A model generated the notes under the pieces. That model saw nothing but the letters and a program-made list of their open reading frames with translations. It searched no databases and had not been told where the DNA came from. Source: DATJPY01 sp035506135 (GTDB lineage Bacteria; Myxococcota_A; UBA9160; PR03). Taken from it: a DNA stretch of 64,000 bases. The stretch is from contig DATJPY010000083.1 of assembly GCA_035506135.1 (NCBI GenBank), positions 1 through 64,000 of the forward strand, written 5' to 3'. The translations under genes and the position numbers were made by a program. Positions 30,546-39,190 of the stretch are shown piece by piece. Every line of letters begins with the position of its first letter. The stretch's first letter is position 1.

Positions 30546-31841
30546 TCACCCGTCTCCGCCGCGGCGCCGTCGCAGCGGGTCGAAGCGGCCGATCTGCATC
30601 CGCCAGCGGCCGAAGGTCTCGGTCGACCACCGGTAGAGCGATGCGCCGACGAGCGTGCCCAGGGCGATCGACGCGATCGCGAAGATGGCGGTCACCATGC
30701 CTTCGACGCCGGCGACCCGGTCGCTCATCATGCGCGTCACGCTGAGCAGCGAGAGCGAGCCCGGAACCAGCAGCCAGAAGCTCGGCAGGAAGGTCACCGC
30801 CGCGGGCGGTCCTCCGAAGCGCAGGCGGATCAGGTACGCGAGCGGCGTCGCCACCAGCGTTCCGAAGAAGCCGCTGATCTCGTTGCCGAAGGGCCCGGCG
30901 GTGAGCTGCTGCGCGGCGAAGGCGAGCAGCAGCACGGCGAGGATCCAGAGGAAGGACCGGCGGGGCGCCGAGAGGTGGAGATACATGCCGATCCCGAACA
31001 CCACCACGCCGACCCACGGGATCCAGGCGACGTCGGGGGCCGGCCCCACCGACGCGACGAGCTTGTCGGGGCTGAATCCGACGAGCGCCGCGCCGGCGGC
31101 GAGCCCGAAGGCGAGCAGCACCAGGTGGACGAAGCCGGTCATGAGCCGGCTCGAGCCGCTCACCATGTCGCCGTAGGCGAGCTCCACCATGCCGAGGGTG
31201 AGCATGGCCCCGGGCAGGAAGGTCACCAGCGGGGGCACCAGCAGCGGGAGCGGCTCGAGGCCGAGCCCCTGCTTGACCGCGAGGAAGACCAGCGACGAGA
31301 CGAGCGCCGCGGCGACCACCGGCAGCGGCACCACCAGCACCGTGCGCTCGCGCCCGACCAGCTTGAGCACGCCGACGATCGCGCCGAGGAGCGCCGCGAA
31401 GGCCAGCCGGGTCGGCGCGGGGCGGAGCACCATCGCCAGCCCGACCGTCAGGATGGCGTGGCCGGCGACCGTGCCCACCACGCCGAAGCGCGCGCCCCGC
31501 CGCAGGATCCCGTTGAGCTGCTTCAGTCCTTCGGGCGGATCGATCTCGCCGCGCTGCGCCAGGTCGCCGAGGGCGTGGACGTCGGCGATCTGGTCGAGTC
31601 GGAGCGTCTGGGCCGGCCCCTCGCCGAGCGTCAGCCGCTCCTCCTTGCCGTCGTGGAAGGTGATGAAGACGGCGGTCGGGAAGGTCACGATGCGCGGGCG
31701 CCGCATGCCGTAGGCCGTCGCCATCCGGCGCAGCGTCAGCTCGACCTGCGCGGTCTGCTCGCCGCACGCGACGTACGCCTGCCCGAGCTGGAACATGAAC
31801 TCGAGCAGCGCGCGCGGGTCTGTCGCGCCGGCTTCGGACAT
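30546..31841 (-). CDS. threonine/serine exporter family (ThrE-like)
   Basis: A 431-residue inner-membrane protein of the ThrE family, with an N-terminal soluble part (residues 1-115, containing YGMRRPRIVTFPTAVFITFHDG, a PF06738-type start) followed by about ten hydrophobic helices arranged as two halves. LVTFLPGAMLTLGMVELAYGDMVSGSSRLM, partly quoted as FLPGAMLTLGMVELAYGDMV, is the first-half signature. The C-terminal half resembles the DUF3815/ThrE_2 portion. In Corynebacterium ThrE exports threonine and serine. The start ATG at 31841 is 6 bases from the stop of the small lipoprotein upstream. Substrate in this organism unknown. Confidence 0.85.
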   Translation of the reverse strand: MSEAGATDPRALLEFMFQLGQAYVACGEQTAQVELTLRRMATAYGMRRPRIVTFPTAVFITFHDGKEERLTLGEGPAQTLRLDQIADVHALGDLAQRGEIDPPEGLKQLNGILRRGARFGVVGTVAGHAILTVGLAMVLRPAPTRLAFAALLGAIVGVLKLVGRERTVLVVPLPVVAAALVSSLVFLAVKQGLGLEPLPLLVPPLVTFLPGAMLTLGMVELAYGDMVSGSSRLMTGFVHLVLLAFGLAAGAALVGFSPDKLVASVGPAPDVAWIPWVGVVVFGIGMYLHLSAPRRSFLWILAVLLLAFAAQQLTAGPFGNEISGFFGTLVATPLAYLIRLRFGGPPAAVTFLPSFWLLVPGSLSLLSVTRMMSDRVAGVEGMVTAIFAIASIALGTLVGASLYRWSTETFGRWRMQIGRFDPLRRRRGGDG

Positions 31842-31846
31842 CGCGG

Positions 31847-32155
31847 CTAGGGCTTCGGCAGCAGCACCGTCCGCGGCTTCGCGGGGGCCGGGCAGCTGCC
31901 GTCGGGCGCGGGCGGCGGCGGCGGCCCCGTCTCCGGCGCCGGGCACGTGGCGCTGCGCGCGTCGCTCGCGCTCTTCGCGCCGCCGCTCTGGTAGACCGTC
32001 CAGACTCCGCTCGGTCCAGTCATGAGTCCGGGCGTGTTGGGCTCGAGCTCGCGGCGGTTGTAGCCGGTGACGTGGTTCACGCCGGACTCCGGCGCGCCGG
32101 TGGCGCAGCCGCCCAGCAGCACTGCCGTCGCGACGGTGAGCACCGCGGGGCGCAT
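31847..32155 (-). CDS. small Pro-rich lipoprotein
   Basis: A 102-residue lipoprotein: signal peptide with lipobox LLGGC (C17), a soluble segment (GVNHVTGYNRRELEPNTPGLMTGPSG shown in part as GYNRRELEPNTPGLM), then a Pro-rich tail PETGPPPPPAPDGS with two Cys. I recognise no family. Its ATG overlaps the stop of the upstream porin-like gene by one base (TGATG), and it is followed directly by the ThrE-like gene. It may be a periplasmic or outer-membrane accessory of the porin or transporter. Confidence 0.65.
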   Translation of the reverse strand: MRPAVLTVATAVLLGGCATGAPESGVNHVTGYNRRELEPNTPGLMTGPSGVWTVYQSGGAKSASDARSATCPAPETGPPPPPAPDGSCPAPAKPRTVLLPKP

Positions 32156-33453
32156 CAGAAGCGCACCCGCGTGCCCATGGTGCCGACGAAGATGTCGTCG
32201 AACTTGGGCCCCTCCCCGCGATCCACCGAGTACCAGCGGAACTGCGTGTACAGCTCGATGCCGTAGCGCTGCAGCACCTGCACGGCCGCGATGCCCACGC
32301 CCTGGCCCTTGTCGTCGCTCCCGCTCACGTTCTCGGTCCACGTGTAGTCGACGCCGAAGCCGGTCGGGCCGAGGCTCGTCAGCTTGGTGTTCCAGCCGAG
32401 CTTCCCGTAGAGGTTGTACGGCGTTCGTCCCGAGGAGGTGTCGTCGGCGCCGCCGGAGAAGGTCAGGTTGAGCCCGGTCGCGTTGTGCAGCACCGACCAC
32501 GAGCCGGCCGTCGTGAAGTTCACGCCGTGCTGGTTCTGGCTGAAGATCGAGAGGCCTCCGAGCATCGTGAAGGGTCCCGCCGCGATGGCGCTCCAGCGGT
32601 CGTAGTCTGCGCCGAACGTGAGCGCGGCGGCCCACTGCTGGTCGGCGCCGTACGACACCGAGACCTGCGCCGGGCCGAGCGTCGGCGTGTCGTAGCGGAT
32701 GCGGTTCTGGCGATTGCCGTCGAAGTTGAAGAACGCCTGGTTGACACGGGTTCCGGTCAGCTTTCCGTCGTGCGTGAACTGCAGCCCGCCGACGATGTCG
32801 GAGATGCCCGAGTACATGATCGGGCCGCTCACCAGCGAGAGATCGAACTCGGCCGTGTTGTCCGAGGCCGACGAGCCGCGGCCGAGCGTCACCCGCCCAT
32901 AGCGCTCGTCGAGCGCGTACACCTCGGCCCGGCGCACCTGGAAGAAGTCGCCGGCGATCTCGCGATCCTGGCTGACGTCGGAGGACGGATTCGGGCTGAA
33001 GGCGACTTCGAGCAGCGGGCCGATCTCCAGGTTCTCCTTGAAGCGGGCCACGCCCGCGAAGCGGAGCCTCGTGTTGGAGGTGTCGTTGTCGACGAAGTAG
33101 GCCTTGGTGTCGTGGCCGTCCCCCGCGAAGTTGATCGCCTGGTTGATCTGACCCGAGATCTGGAGCTGGATGCCGGGATTGCCGTGGTCGGCCATCGGAT
33201 CGTCGCCCTCTTCTCGCTTGTACTCCTGCGGGGCGTCACTGGTCGGCGGCGGGGCCTGCGTCACCGCGGCCTTGCCGCGGAGCTCGTTCACCTGCTGGCG
33301 CAGCTCCTGGATCTCCTGGTCCTGCTTGTCGATGCGTTGGAGCAGCACATCGATGCGGTCATCGGCGCGTGCCGCTCCGCCGAGCATCGAGAGCGCGGCG
33401 CACGGCAACAGCGCTGCCATCCATCGCAGCGTCGATCGGACGCGGACATGCAT
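32155..33453 (-). CDS. porin-like outer-membrane beta-barrel with N-terminal coiled coil
   Basis: A 432-residue exported protein. A signal peptide (residues 1-30, cleaved near GGAARA) is followed by a coiled coil (DVLLQRIDKQDQEIQELRQQ, then VNELRG), a linker, and about 14-16 predicted amphipathic beta strands ending RFRWYSVD...MGTRVRF with a C-terminal Phe, as for outer-membrane porins. Repeated GADYDRW-like and NQAINFAGDG-like strands are consistent with a DcaP- or trimeric porin-type barrel. It lies upstream of the small lipoprotein and ThrE. The ATG has a GGGGGAGAG site upstream. Substrate unknown. Confidence 0.83.
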   Translation of the reverse strand: MHVRVRSTLRWMAALLPCAALSMLGGAARADDRIDVLLQRIDKQDQEIQELRQQVNELRGKAAVTQAPPPTSDAPQEYKREEGDDPMADHGNPGIQLQISGQINQAINFAGDGHDTKAYFVDNDTSNTRLRFAGVARFKENLEIGPLLEVAFSPNPSSDVSQDREIAGDFFQVRRAEVYALDERYGRVTLGRGSSASDNTAEFDLSLVSGPIMYSGISDIVGGLQFTHDGKLTGTRVNQAFFNFDGNRQNRIRYDTPTLGPAQVSVSYGADQQWAAALTFGADYDRWSAIAAGPFTMLGGLSIFSQNQHGVNFTTAGSWSVLHNATGLNLTFSGGADDTSSGRTPYNLYGKLGWNTKLTSLGPTGFGVDYTWTENVSGSDDKGQGVGIAAVQVLQRYGIELYTQFRWYSVDRGEGPKFDDIFVGTMGTRVRF

Positions 33454-33539
33454 GATGATCTCTCCCCCGGCGCGATGGTCGACCCCGTGAGGGCGGCTCG
33501 TCAAGCGAAATCTCAGCGGCGGAGTCCGACCGTTCCGCG

Positions 33540-33545
33540 TATTCT
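33540..33545 (+). promoter_or_regulatory. candidate -10 element (TATTCT) for the mrp operon
   Basis: TATTCT lies 75 bases before the GTG of mrpE, in a 167-base divergent gap shared with the porin gene. On the minus strand TTGACG (near 33500) could be a -35 for the porin. Confidence 0.35.
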
Positions 33546-33620
33546 CCGCGACGTGCCGACCTGCGAGCTCGAGAGCGTCCGGCGTCCGGGCTCGGTGATC
33601 GCCGTCTCGAGAGCGCGCTC

Positions 33621-34130
33621 GTGAGCCAGGCGATTGCGCCCGCCGGGCGCACCGCATGGAGCGCACTGGTGCGCGGCCTCGGGTTCCTCTCGCTGTGGAT
33701 CGCGTGGATCGGAGCGACGCCGGCGGATCTCGTGCCGGGTCTCGCGACCGCGGCGGCTGCAACCTGGGCGAGTCTGCGCCTCGTCCCGGCTGGCGCGATG
33801 CGACTGCGACTCGGGCCGGCGCTCGCGCTCGTGCCGCGCTTCCTGTGGCAGTCCGTGGTCGCGGGCGTGGACGTCGCGCGGCGCGCGCTCGATCCGCGGC
33901 TGCCGCTTCGACCGGGCTTCGTCCACTACCGTCCCCGCCTCGAGCCGGGCCTCGCGCGCAACGCCTTCGCCGCGTTGACGAGCCTGCTCCCCGGCACCGT
34001 GCCGGCTCGCGACGATGGCGTGACGCTGGTCTACCACTGCCTCGACGTCAGCCAGCCGATCGAGGCGCAGCTCGCCGCCGAGGAGGCGCGGCTCGCCGGA
34101 GTGATCGCCGGAGCGCGCGAGCATGTCTGA
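33621..34130 (+). CDS. mrpE: Na+/H+ antiporter subunit E
   Basis: A 169-residue MrpE-family protein with two N-terminal membrane helices (FLSLWIAWIGATPADLVPGLA region and LVPAG following) and a C-terminal cytosolic domain. FVHYRPRLEPGLARNAFAALTSLLPGT is the family motif (shown in part) and VYHCLDVSQPIEAQLAAEEARL its end. It is the first gene of a compact operon. The start is a GTG at 33621. MrpE is one of seven subunits of the Mrp Na+(Li+)/H+ antiporter that uses the proton gradient to export Na+; the role of E alone is structural. Confidence 0.88.
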   Translation: MSQAIAPAGRTAWSALVRGLGFLSLWIAWIGATPADLVPGLATAAAATWASLRLVPAGAMRLRLGPALALVPRFLWQSVVAGVDVARRALDPRLPLRPGFVHYRPRLEPGLARNAFAALTSLLPGTVPARDDGVTLVYHCLDVSQPIEAQLAAEEARLAGVIAGAREHV

Positions 34131-34374
34131 GTTCCTGCTCACCGTGGCAGCCCTGGTGGTCGTGACGGTCGCGATCGGCCTCCTGCGCGTGCTCCGCGGT
34201 CCCGGCGACGCCGACCGCATCATGGCCGTGCAGCTCCTCGGGACCGGCGGCATCGCCGCCCTGCTGCTGGCGGGCTCGGCGACCGGGGAAGCGGGGCGGG
34301 TCGACGTCGCGCTGATCCTCGCGCTGCTCGCCGCCTTCGCCTCGATCGCCTTCACCAAGGCGCCCAGCGGATGA
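34123..34374 (+). CDS. mrpF: Na+/H+ antiporter subunit F
   Basis: An 83-residue three-helix membrane subunit. VLRGPGDADRIMAVQLLG is the MrpF hallmark. Its ATG lies inside the end of mrpE (8-base overlap), and its stop overlaps mrpG by four bases. Translation is therefore coupled through the operon. MrpF has been linked to bile salt or cholate efflux in Bacillus besides its role in the Mrp complex. Confidence 0.9.
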   Translation: MSEFLLTVAALVVVTVAIGLLRVLRGPGDADRIMAVQLLGTGGIAALLLAGSATGEAGRVDVALILALLAAFASIAFTKAPSG

Positions 34375-34664
34375 GCGGCCTGCTCGACCTCTGGACCGTC
34401 GTCGCCGTCTCGGGCGGCGCGTTCTTCTTCCTGGCCGGGACCGTCGGGCTGCTGCGCTTCCCCGACGTGCTGACCCGCCTGCACGCGTTGACCAAGGCCG
34501 ACAACCTCGGGCTCGGGCTCGTCGTGCTCGGCCTCCTGCCGCGCGCGGAGGGTCTCCAGGGGGCCGTGAAGCTCCTCAGTGTCTGGCTGCTGGTGATGCT
34601 GTCGGGCGCGACCGTCTCGCAGCTGATCGCTCGGGTCGCGGGCCGCGAGAGCCCGCCCGCGTGA
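34371..34664 (+). CDS. mrpG: Na+/H+ antiporter subunit G
   Basis: A 97-residue membrane subunit with three helices. FLAGTVGLLRFPDVLTRLHALTKADNLG, given in part as GLLRFPDVLTRLHA, is the MrpG hallmark. Start ATG overlaps the mrpF stop; stop overlaps the GTG of mrpB (GTGA). It is a structural subunit of the Mrp complex. Confidence 0.92.
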   Translation: MSGLLDLWTVVAVSGGAFFFLAGTVGLLRFPDVLTRLHALTKADNLGLGLVVLGLLPRAEGLQGAVKLLSVWLLVMLSGATVSQLIARVAGRESPPA

Positions 34665-35608
34665 CGCCCGCATCGCTGCTCGACCTCGGGATCGGTGCGG
34701 TGGTCCTTGCGCTCGGCGCCTTCGCCGGCGCCGCGCGCGCGAGCTTCGCCGCGATCGTCGGCTTCGTCGCGCTCGGCCTCCTGCTCGCGCTGGCGTGGCT
34801 CCGCCTCGGCGCTCCGGACGTGGCGCTGACGGAGGTCGCGATCGGCGGCGGCCTCACCGGGCTCCTGCTGATCGGTGCCGAGCGGCGCCTGCGGGCGCGC
34901 GCGATGGCGGAAGCCTCGGACCCCGTCTCGACGCGGGTCCGGGTGGCGGCGGCCGTGCTCTCGGCCGGCGTCGCCGCCGGGCTCGCCGCAGCCGTCCTCT
35001 CGCTGCCGATCCCCGCGCCGACGCTCGGCCCGGCGGCCTTGCGCGAGCTCCCCAGGACGGGGCTCGACAACCCGGTGACGGCGGCGCTGATCGCGTTCCG
35101 CGCCTTCGACACACTCGCCGAGAAGGTGGTGCTGCTCCTCGCGCTGGTAGGTGTCTGGTCGCTGGCGCCCGACCGCGAGTGGGGTGGGCGTCCGGGGCAG
35201 CGCTATCCGCTCGACGCGGACGGCGTGCTCGCCTTCCTGGTGCGGCTCCTGGTCCCCGTCGGCGTCGTGTTCGGCGGATACATCCTGTGGGTCAGCGCGG
35301 GGGCGCCCGGGGGCGCCTTCCAGGGCGGCGCGATCCTGGCGACGATGTGGCTCGCCGCCCGCATGGCCGGGCTCACGGATGCGCCCCGGCTCTGCGCCTC
35401 GAGGGTGCGCTGGGCGCTGGCCGCCGGACCGCTCGTCTTCTTCGCGGCCGGCCTCGCCGGACCGCTCGTCGCCGGCGGCTTCCTCGCCTGGCCCGTCGGC
35501 TTCGAGAAGCCGGTGATCGTCGCCATCGAGATCCCCCTCATGCTCTCGATCGCCGCCGTCCTCGGCCTCCTCCTGGCCGGCCCGGCGCAGCGAGACGGCG
35601 CCCGATGA
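34661..35608 (+). CDS. mrpB: fused Mrp subunit: MrpA C-terminal (DUF4040-like) plus MrpB
   Basis: A 315-residue membrane protein combining two normally separate pieces. The N-terminal part carries GAPDVALTEVAIGGGLTGLLLI (shown in part), the MbhD/DUF4040 signature found at the C-terminus of MrpA; the middle has a MbhE-like segment; the C-terminal part has GGYILWVSAGAPGGAFQGGAI, the MrpB signature. No large MrpA N-terminal proton-pump module is present, so this is the Mrp arrangement with separate D/E-type parts fused to B. GTG start overlaps mrpG. It is a channel-forming part of the antiporter. Confidence 0.88.
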   Translation: MTPASLLDLGIGAVVLALGAFAGAARASFAAIVGFVALGLLLALAWLRLGAPDVALTEVAIGGGLTGLLLIGAERRLRARAMAEASDPVSTRVRVAAAVLSAGVAAGLAAAVLSLPIPAPTLGPAALRELPRTGLDNPVTAALIAFRAFDTLAEKVVLLLALVGVWSLAPDREWGGRPGQRYPLDADGVLAFLVRLLVPVGVVFGGYILWVSAGAPGGAFQGGAILATMWLAARMAGLTDAPRLCASRVRWALAAGPLVFFAAGLAGPLVAGGFLAWPVGFEKPVIVAIEIPLMLSIAAVLGLLLAGPAQRDGAR

Positions 35609-35919
35609 GCACCGCGACGCTCTTCGGTGTGTATGGCGCCGTGCTGGTGGGGATCGGGCTCTACGGCATGATCGTTCAGACCGAGCTGCTCCGGAGGATC
35701 GTCGCCTTCGACGTGCTCGGGAGCGGCATCTTCCTCATCTTCGGCGCCGTGGCGCGCCGCGGCGCCGCGGGAGGTCTCGCGAGCGACCCGATCCCCCAGG
35801 CGATGGTGATCACCGGTCTGGTCGTGGCCTTCGCGGCGACCGGCGTCGCGACCGCCCTGCTGCTGCGGCTCTCCGCGTCGGCAGAGGGCGTTGCGCGGCG
35901 GCCCGAGGGTCCCCCTTGA
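35605..35919 (+). CDS. mrpC: Na+/H+ antiporter subunit C (NuoK-like)
   Basis: A 104-residue NuoK/MrpC-type subunit with three helices. LFGVYGAVLVGIGLYGMI and the DPIPQAMVITGLVVAFAATGV motif are typical (both shown whole or in part). The ATG overlaps the mrpB stop by four bases; the stop overlaps the TTG of mrpD (TTGA). It is homologous to NuoK of complex I. Confidence 0.92.
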   Translation: MSTATLFGVYGAVLVGIGLYGMIVQTELLRRIVAFDVLGSGIFLIFGAVARRGAAGGLASDPIPQAMVITGLVVAFAATGVATALLLRLSASAEGVARRPEGPP

Positions 35920-37601
35920 CGGGCGCGACGCCGCTCCTCTGGATGGCCGTGGTGGTGCCGATGCTCGCCGCCGTGGTCGCGCTGGCGCTCGGCGGCCGCG
36001 CGGGCGAACGCATCCATCTGGTTCTCCTGCCGGCAGGGCTCGCGATCGCCGTCGGCATCGCCGTCCAGGCGGCTCGTTCCGAGGTGCCTCTCCATTACCA
36101 CCTGGGAGGCTGGGCGCCACCGCTCGGCGTCGCGCTGCGCGCGGACTGGGCCTCGGCCGCGATGCTGCTGGTGACGGCGGCGGTGATGTGCGCGGTTGGG
36201 CTCTACGCCCGCGGACCCCTTGGTACGCCGAAGGGTGTCGGCGAGGCGCGCGCACCGTACGCCTTCTGGGTGCTGCTCCCGGGCGTCTGGGCGGGGCTCA
36301 ACGCCGTCTTCCTCTGCGCCGACCTGTTCAGCGGCTACGTGGCACTCGAGCTCCTGACCTTCGGGGCGGTCCCGCTCGTCTGTCTCGACGGGCGCGGCGA
36401 GACGCTCGACGCCGCGCTCCGCTACCTGCTCTTCGCATTGCTCGGCTCGATGCTCTACCTGGTCGGCACGGCGCTGCTCTACGGCACCTACGGCACGCTC
36501 GACATCGGCCTCCTCTCGCGGCACCTGCGCGGCGAGCCGGCGCTGTGGATCGCGATCGCGCTCATGACCACGGGGCTCCTCGCGAAGGCGGCGCTCTTCC
36601 CGCTGCATCTCTGGCTTCCTCCCGCGCACGCGGGCGCGCCGGCCCCGGCGAGCGCGGTGCTCTCGGCGCTGGTCGTGAAGGCGCCCTTCTTCCTGGTGGT
36701 GCGGCTGTGGCTCGACGTGTTGCGCGGCGGAGCGGGGACCCCGGCCGCCGGACTGCTCGCGGCGCTCGGCGCAGCGGCGATCCTGTTCGGGAATGTGCTC
36801 GCGCTGCGCCAGGCGCGCCTCAAGCTCATGATCGCGTACTCCACGATCGCGCAGCTCGGCTACCTGTTCCTGATCTTCCCGCTCGCCGCGAGCCCGGCGG
36901 CGCTGACGGGCGGCGTGCTCCAGGCGATCAACCACGCGCTGGCGAAGGCCGCCATGTTCCTCGCGGCGGGTCTCCTGGCCGAGCGGCTCGGTCACGATCG
37001 CGTGGCCGGGCTCGGCGGAGCCGGGCGCGCCCACCCAGTCCCCGTGCTCGCCTTCGCGCTCGCCGGAGTCGCGCTCGTCGGGCTGCCGCCGAGCGGCGCC
37101 TTCCTCGCCAAGTGGTTCCTGGTCTCCGCCGCGGCGCAGACGGGGCAGAGCTGGCTGTCCCGGGTCACGGACGTGGGTGCGCTGCTGACCAGCGCATACG
37201 TCTTCCTCGTGCTCGCCCGCGCATTCGCGACGCCGGTCGAGCCGCTCGTCGCCAGGACGCCCCCGGCGCGACACCGCGACGCAGCCGCGCTCGCGCTCGC
37301 GGTCCTTGCCGCGCTGCTCGGACTGGCGCCACTCGCTGCGCCGGGCTCGGCGTCGGGTGTCTCGCAGGTGGATCTCGGCAAGGCGCTCGCCTACGCCGTG
37401 TCGGTGGCCGCGCTCTGGCCGGTCGCGGCCGGGGCCGCGCTCGCCTTCGCGCTCTCGCGGCGCACGGCCGACCCGCCTGCGCGGGGCGTCCTCCTGGCCC
37501 TCGATCGCTCGCTTCGCCAGTGGCCCGTCGCGGGGATCTCGCTGGCGGCCGTGGCGCTCTCGCTCGGCGCTGCGTTCCTGCTCCGCGACGCTAGATGGTG
37601 A
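35916..37601 (+). CDS. mrpD: Na+/H+ antiporter subunit D (NuoL/M/N-like)
   Basis: A 561-residue proton-translocating subunit with about 14 helices. E145 in LFSGYVALELLTFGAVPLVC corresponds to the conserved Glu of MrpD/NuoM, and the Lys in TTGLLAKAALFPLHLWLPPAHAGAPAPAS (given in part) is the conserved TM7 Lys; LPPAHAGAPAPAS is the diagnostic motif. The TTG start overlaps the mrpC stop (TTGA). It is the only large pump subunit in the operon; a second antiporter, NhaC, is nearby on the other strand. Its end overlaps the arcD stop on the minus strand by 11 bases. Confidence 0.93.
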   Translation: MTGATPLLWMAVVVPMLAAVVALALGGRAGERIHLVLLPAGLAIAVGIAVQAARSEVPLHYHLGGWAPPLGVALRADWASAAMLLVTAAVMCAVGLYARGPLGTPKGVGEARAPYAFWVLLPGVWAGLNAVFLCADLFSGYVALELLTFGAVPLVCLDGRGETLDAALRYLLFALLGSMLYLVGTALLYGTYGTLDIGLLSRHLRGEPALWIAIALMTTGLLAKAALFPLHLWLPPAHAGAPAPASAVLSALVVKAPFFLVVRLWLDVLRGGAGTPAAGLLAALGAAAILFGNVLALRQARLKLMIAYSTIAQLGYLFLIFPLAASPAALTGGVLQAINHALAKAAMFLAAGLLAERLGHDRVAGLGGAGRAHPVPVLAFALAGVALVGLPPSGAFLAKWFLVSAAAQTGQSWLSRVTDVGALLTSAYVFLVLARAFATPVEPLVARTPPARHRDAAALALAVLAALLGLAPLAAPGSASGVSQVDLGKALAYAVSVAALWPVAAGAALAFALSRRTADPPARGVLLALDRSLRQWPVAGISLAAVALSLGAAFLLRDARW

Positions 37602-39081
37602 TGTAGCCGGTCACCAAGCCGTGCACGGCGTAGACGGCCAGGACGACCGCGACCGCGAACAGGATGCCTTCCGCGAGAGTGAAGAGCCGCTTCCCCAGCT
37701 CGCGCCGTGTCATGTAGTAGAGCGCCGTGCCCGGGGCGTAGATGAGGAAGCCGAGCACCAGGAACTTCCATCCGCCCGCGAACAGCAGGAAGATCGTGTA
37801 GACCGTCGCCAGGATCGCGATGAGCAGGTCCTTGAGGAGGTCGCCGGAGTCCCTCTCGTAGGTCTCGCGGGTCCAGACCAGCTTCAACGCGAACGCTGCC
37901 GAGAGGAAGTACGGAATCAGCGACAGATGGCTGCAGAGGGAGAGAGCGAAGGTGAAGGCGTCGTCGGAGAAGAGCGTGGCCAGGAGCACGAGCTGCACGA
38001 GCAGCGTGCTCATCAGCAGCGCAGACGAGGGCACCTCGTTGGCGTTCTCGCGCGCCAGGAAGGCGGGCATGTCCTGCTTCTTCGCCGCGATCGACAGCAC
38101 CTCGGCGGCCATGAGCGTCCACGCCAGGTAGGCGCCCAGCACCGAGACGATCAGGCCGGCGCCGATGAAGACGGCTCCCCACGGGCCGACGGCCGCCTCG
38201 AGCACGCCGCCGACGGAAGGCTGGCGGAGCTGCGCGATCTCCGCGCGCGGCAGGATGGCGTAGGAGAGGATCGATACCGAGGTGAAGAGCGCGAGCACGC
38301 CGACGAAGCCGGTCACGGTGGCGATGCCCACGTCCTCGCGCCGCTGCGCGAAGCGCGAGTAGTTGCTGGCGCCCTCGATCCCGAGGAAGACGAACACGGT
38401 CACCAGCATGGTTGCCTTGACCTGCTCGAACAGATGGCCGTACAGGGCGGCGGCGGGTGCGCCGACTGGGTAGAGGTCGCCGTGCGCGTGCAGGTACTCC
38501 TGGGGGATGCTGCTGCCTCCCCACAGATTGGCGACGAAGACGTCGAGCTTGAAGTAGAAGATCGCGAGCACCACGAAGAGGAGCAGCGGGATGATCTTCG
38601 CGATGGTGACGACCCGGTTGATCCCGGCTGCCTCCTTCACGCCGCGCAGCACCAGGAAGTGGAAGGCCCAGATGCCGACCGACGAGATCAGCACCGCCAC
38701 GAGCGTGTTGCCTTTGCCGAGAATCGGGAAGACGGCGCCGAGCGTGGACATGATCAGGATCCAGTACGAGACGTTGCCGACGCACGCGCTGGCCCAGTAG
38801 CCGAAGGCGGAGAAGAAGCCGAGGTAGGGGCCGAAGCCGGCGCGGGCGTAGGCGTAGACCCCCGCGTCGAGATCCGGCTTGCGGTTGGCGAGCGTCTGGA
38901 AGACGAAGGCCAGCATCAGCATCCCGGCGCCCGCGATCGCCCACGCGATGAGCGCTCCGTAGACGCCGGTGGCCTGTGCGAAGTTGCGCGGGATCGAGAA
39001 GACCCCGGCGCCGACCATGCCGCCCACCACCATCGCGGTGAGCGTCCGGACCGGAAGCTTCTGTGTGTCGGGCGCGCTCAT
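37591..39081 (-). CDS. arcD: arginine/ornithine antiporter
   Basis: A 496-residue APC-superfamily transporter of the ArcD (basic amino acid/polyamine antiporter) group, with about 12 helices. GGMVGAGVFSIPRNFAQATG, AFVFQTLANRKPDLDAGVYAYARAGFG and FHFLVLRGVKEAAGINRVV (parts) are near-identical in form to Pseudomonas ArcD. It exchanges arginine for ornithine and so feeds arginine deiminase, which lies at 46626. ATG 39081 has GGAGGAG about ten bases upstream, and a 20-bp perfect palindrome sits just before it. It is the last gene of the minus-strand RND-nhaC run. Confidence 0.9.
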   Translation of the reverse strand: MSAPDTQKLPVRTLTAMVVGGMVGAGVFSIPRNFAQATGVYGALIAWAIAGAGMLMLAFVFQTLANRKPDLDAGVYAYARAGFGPYLGFFSAFGYWASACVGNVSYWILIMSTLGAVFPILGKGNTLVAVLISSVGIWAFHFLVLRGVKEAAGINRVVTIAKIIPLLLFVVLAIFYFKLDVFVANLWGGSSIPQEYLHAHGDLYPVGAPAAALYGHLFEQVKATMLVTVFVFLGIEGASNYSRFAQRREDVGIATVTGFVGVLALFTSVSILSYAILPRAEIAQLRQPSVGGVLEAAVGPWGAVFIGAGLIVSVLGAYLAWTLMAAEVLSIAAKKQDMPAFLARENANEVPSSALLMSTLLVQLVLLATLFSDDAFTFALSLCSHLSLIPYFLSAAFALKLVWTRETYERDSGDLLKDLLIAILATVYTIFLLFAGGWKFLVLGFLIYAPGTALYYMTRRELGKRLFTLAEGILFAVAVVLAVYAVHGLVTGYITI

Positions 39082-39096
39082 CGGCTCTCTCCTCCG

Positions 39097-39116
39097 GGCC
39101 CGAGTCGACTCGGGCC
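39097..39116. promoter_or_regulatory. 20-bp perfect palindrome in the arcD leader
   Basis: GGCCCGAGTC and its exact reverse complement abut (39097-39116) with no spacer, just upstream of the arcD ribosome site. In RNA it would fold as a stem next to the Shine-Dalgarno. It could be an operator, a leader hairpin, or the terminator of nhaC. Confidence 0.55.
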
Positions 39117-39190
39117 GACCCCGGCCATGGCCCTCCGCAGCGACAGGCGGCGCGTGGAGTCGGCTCCCGCGGCGGCGACACGATGCGGAG

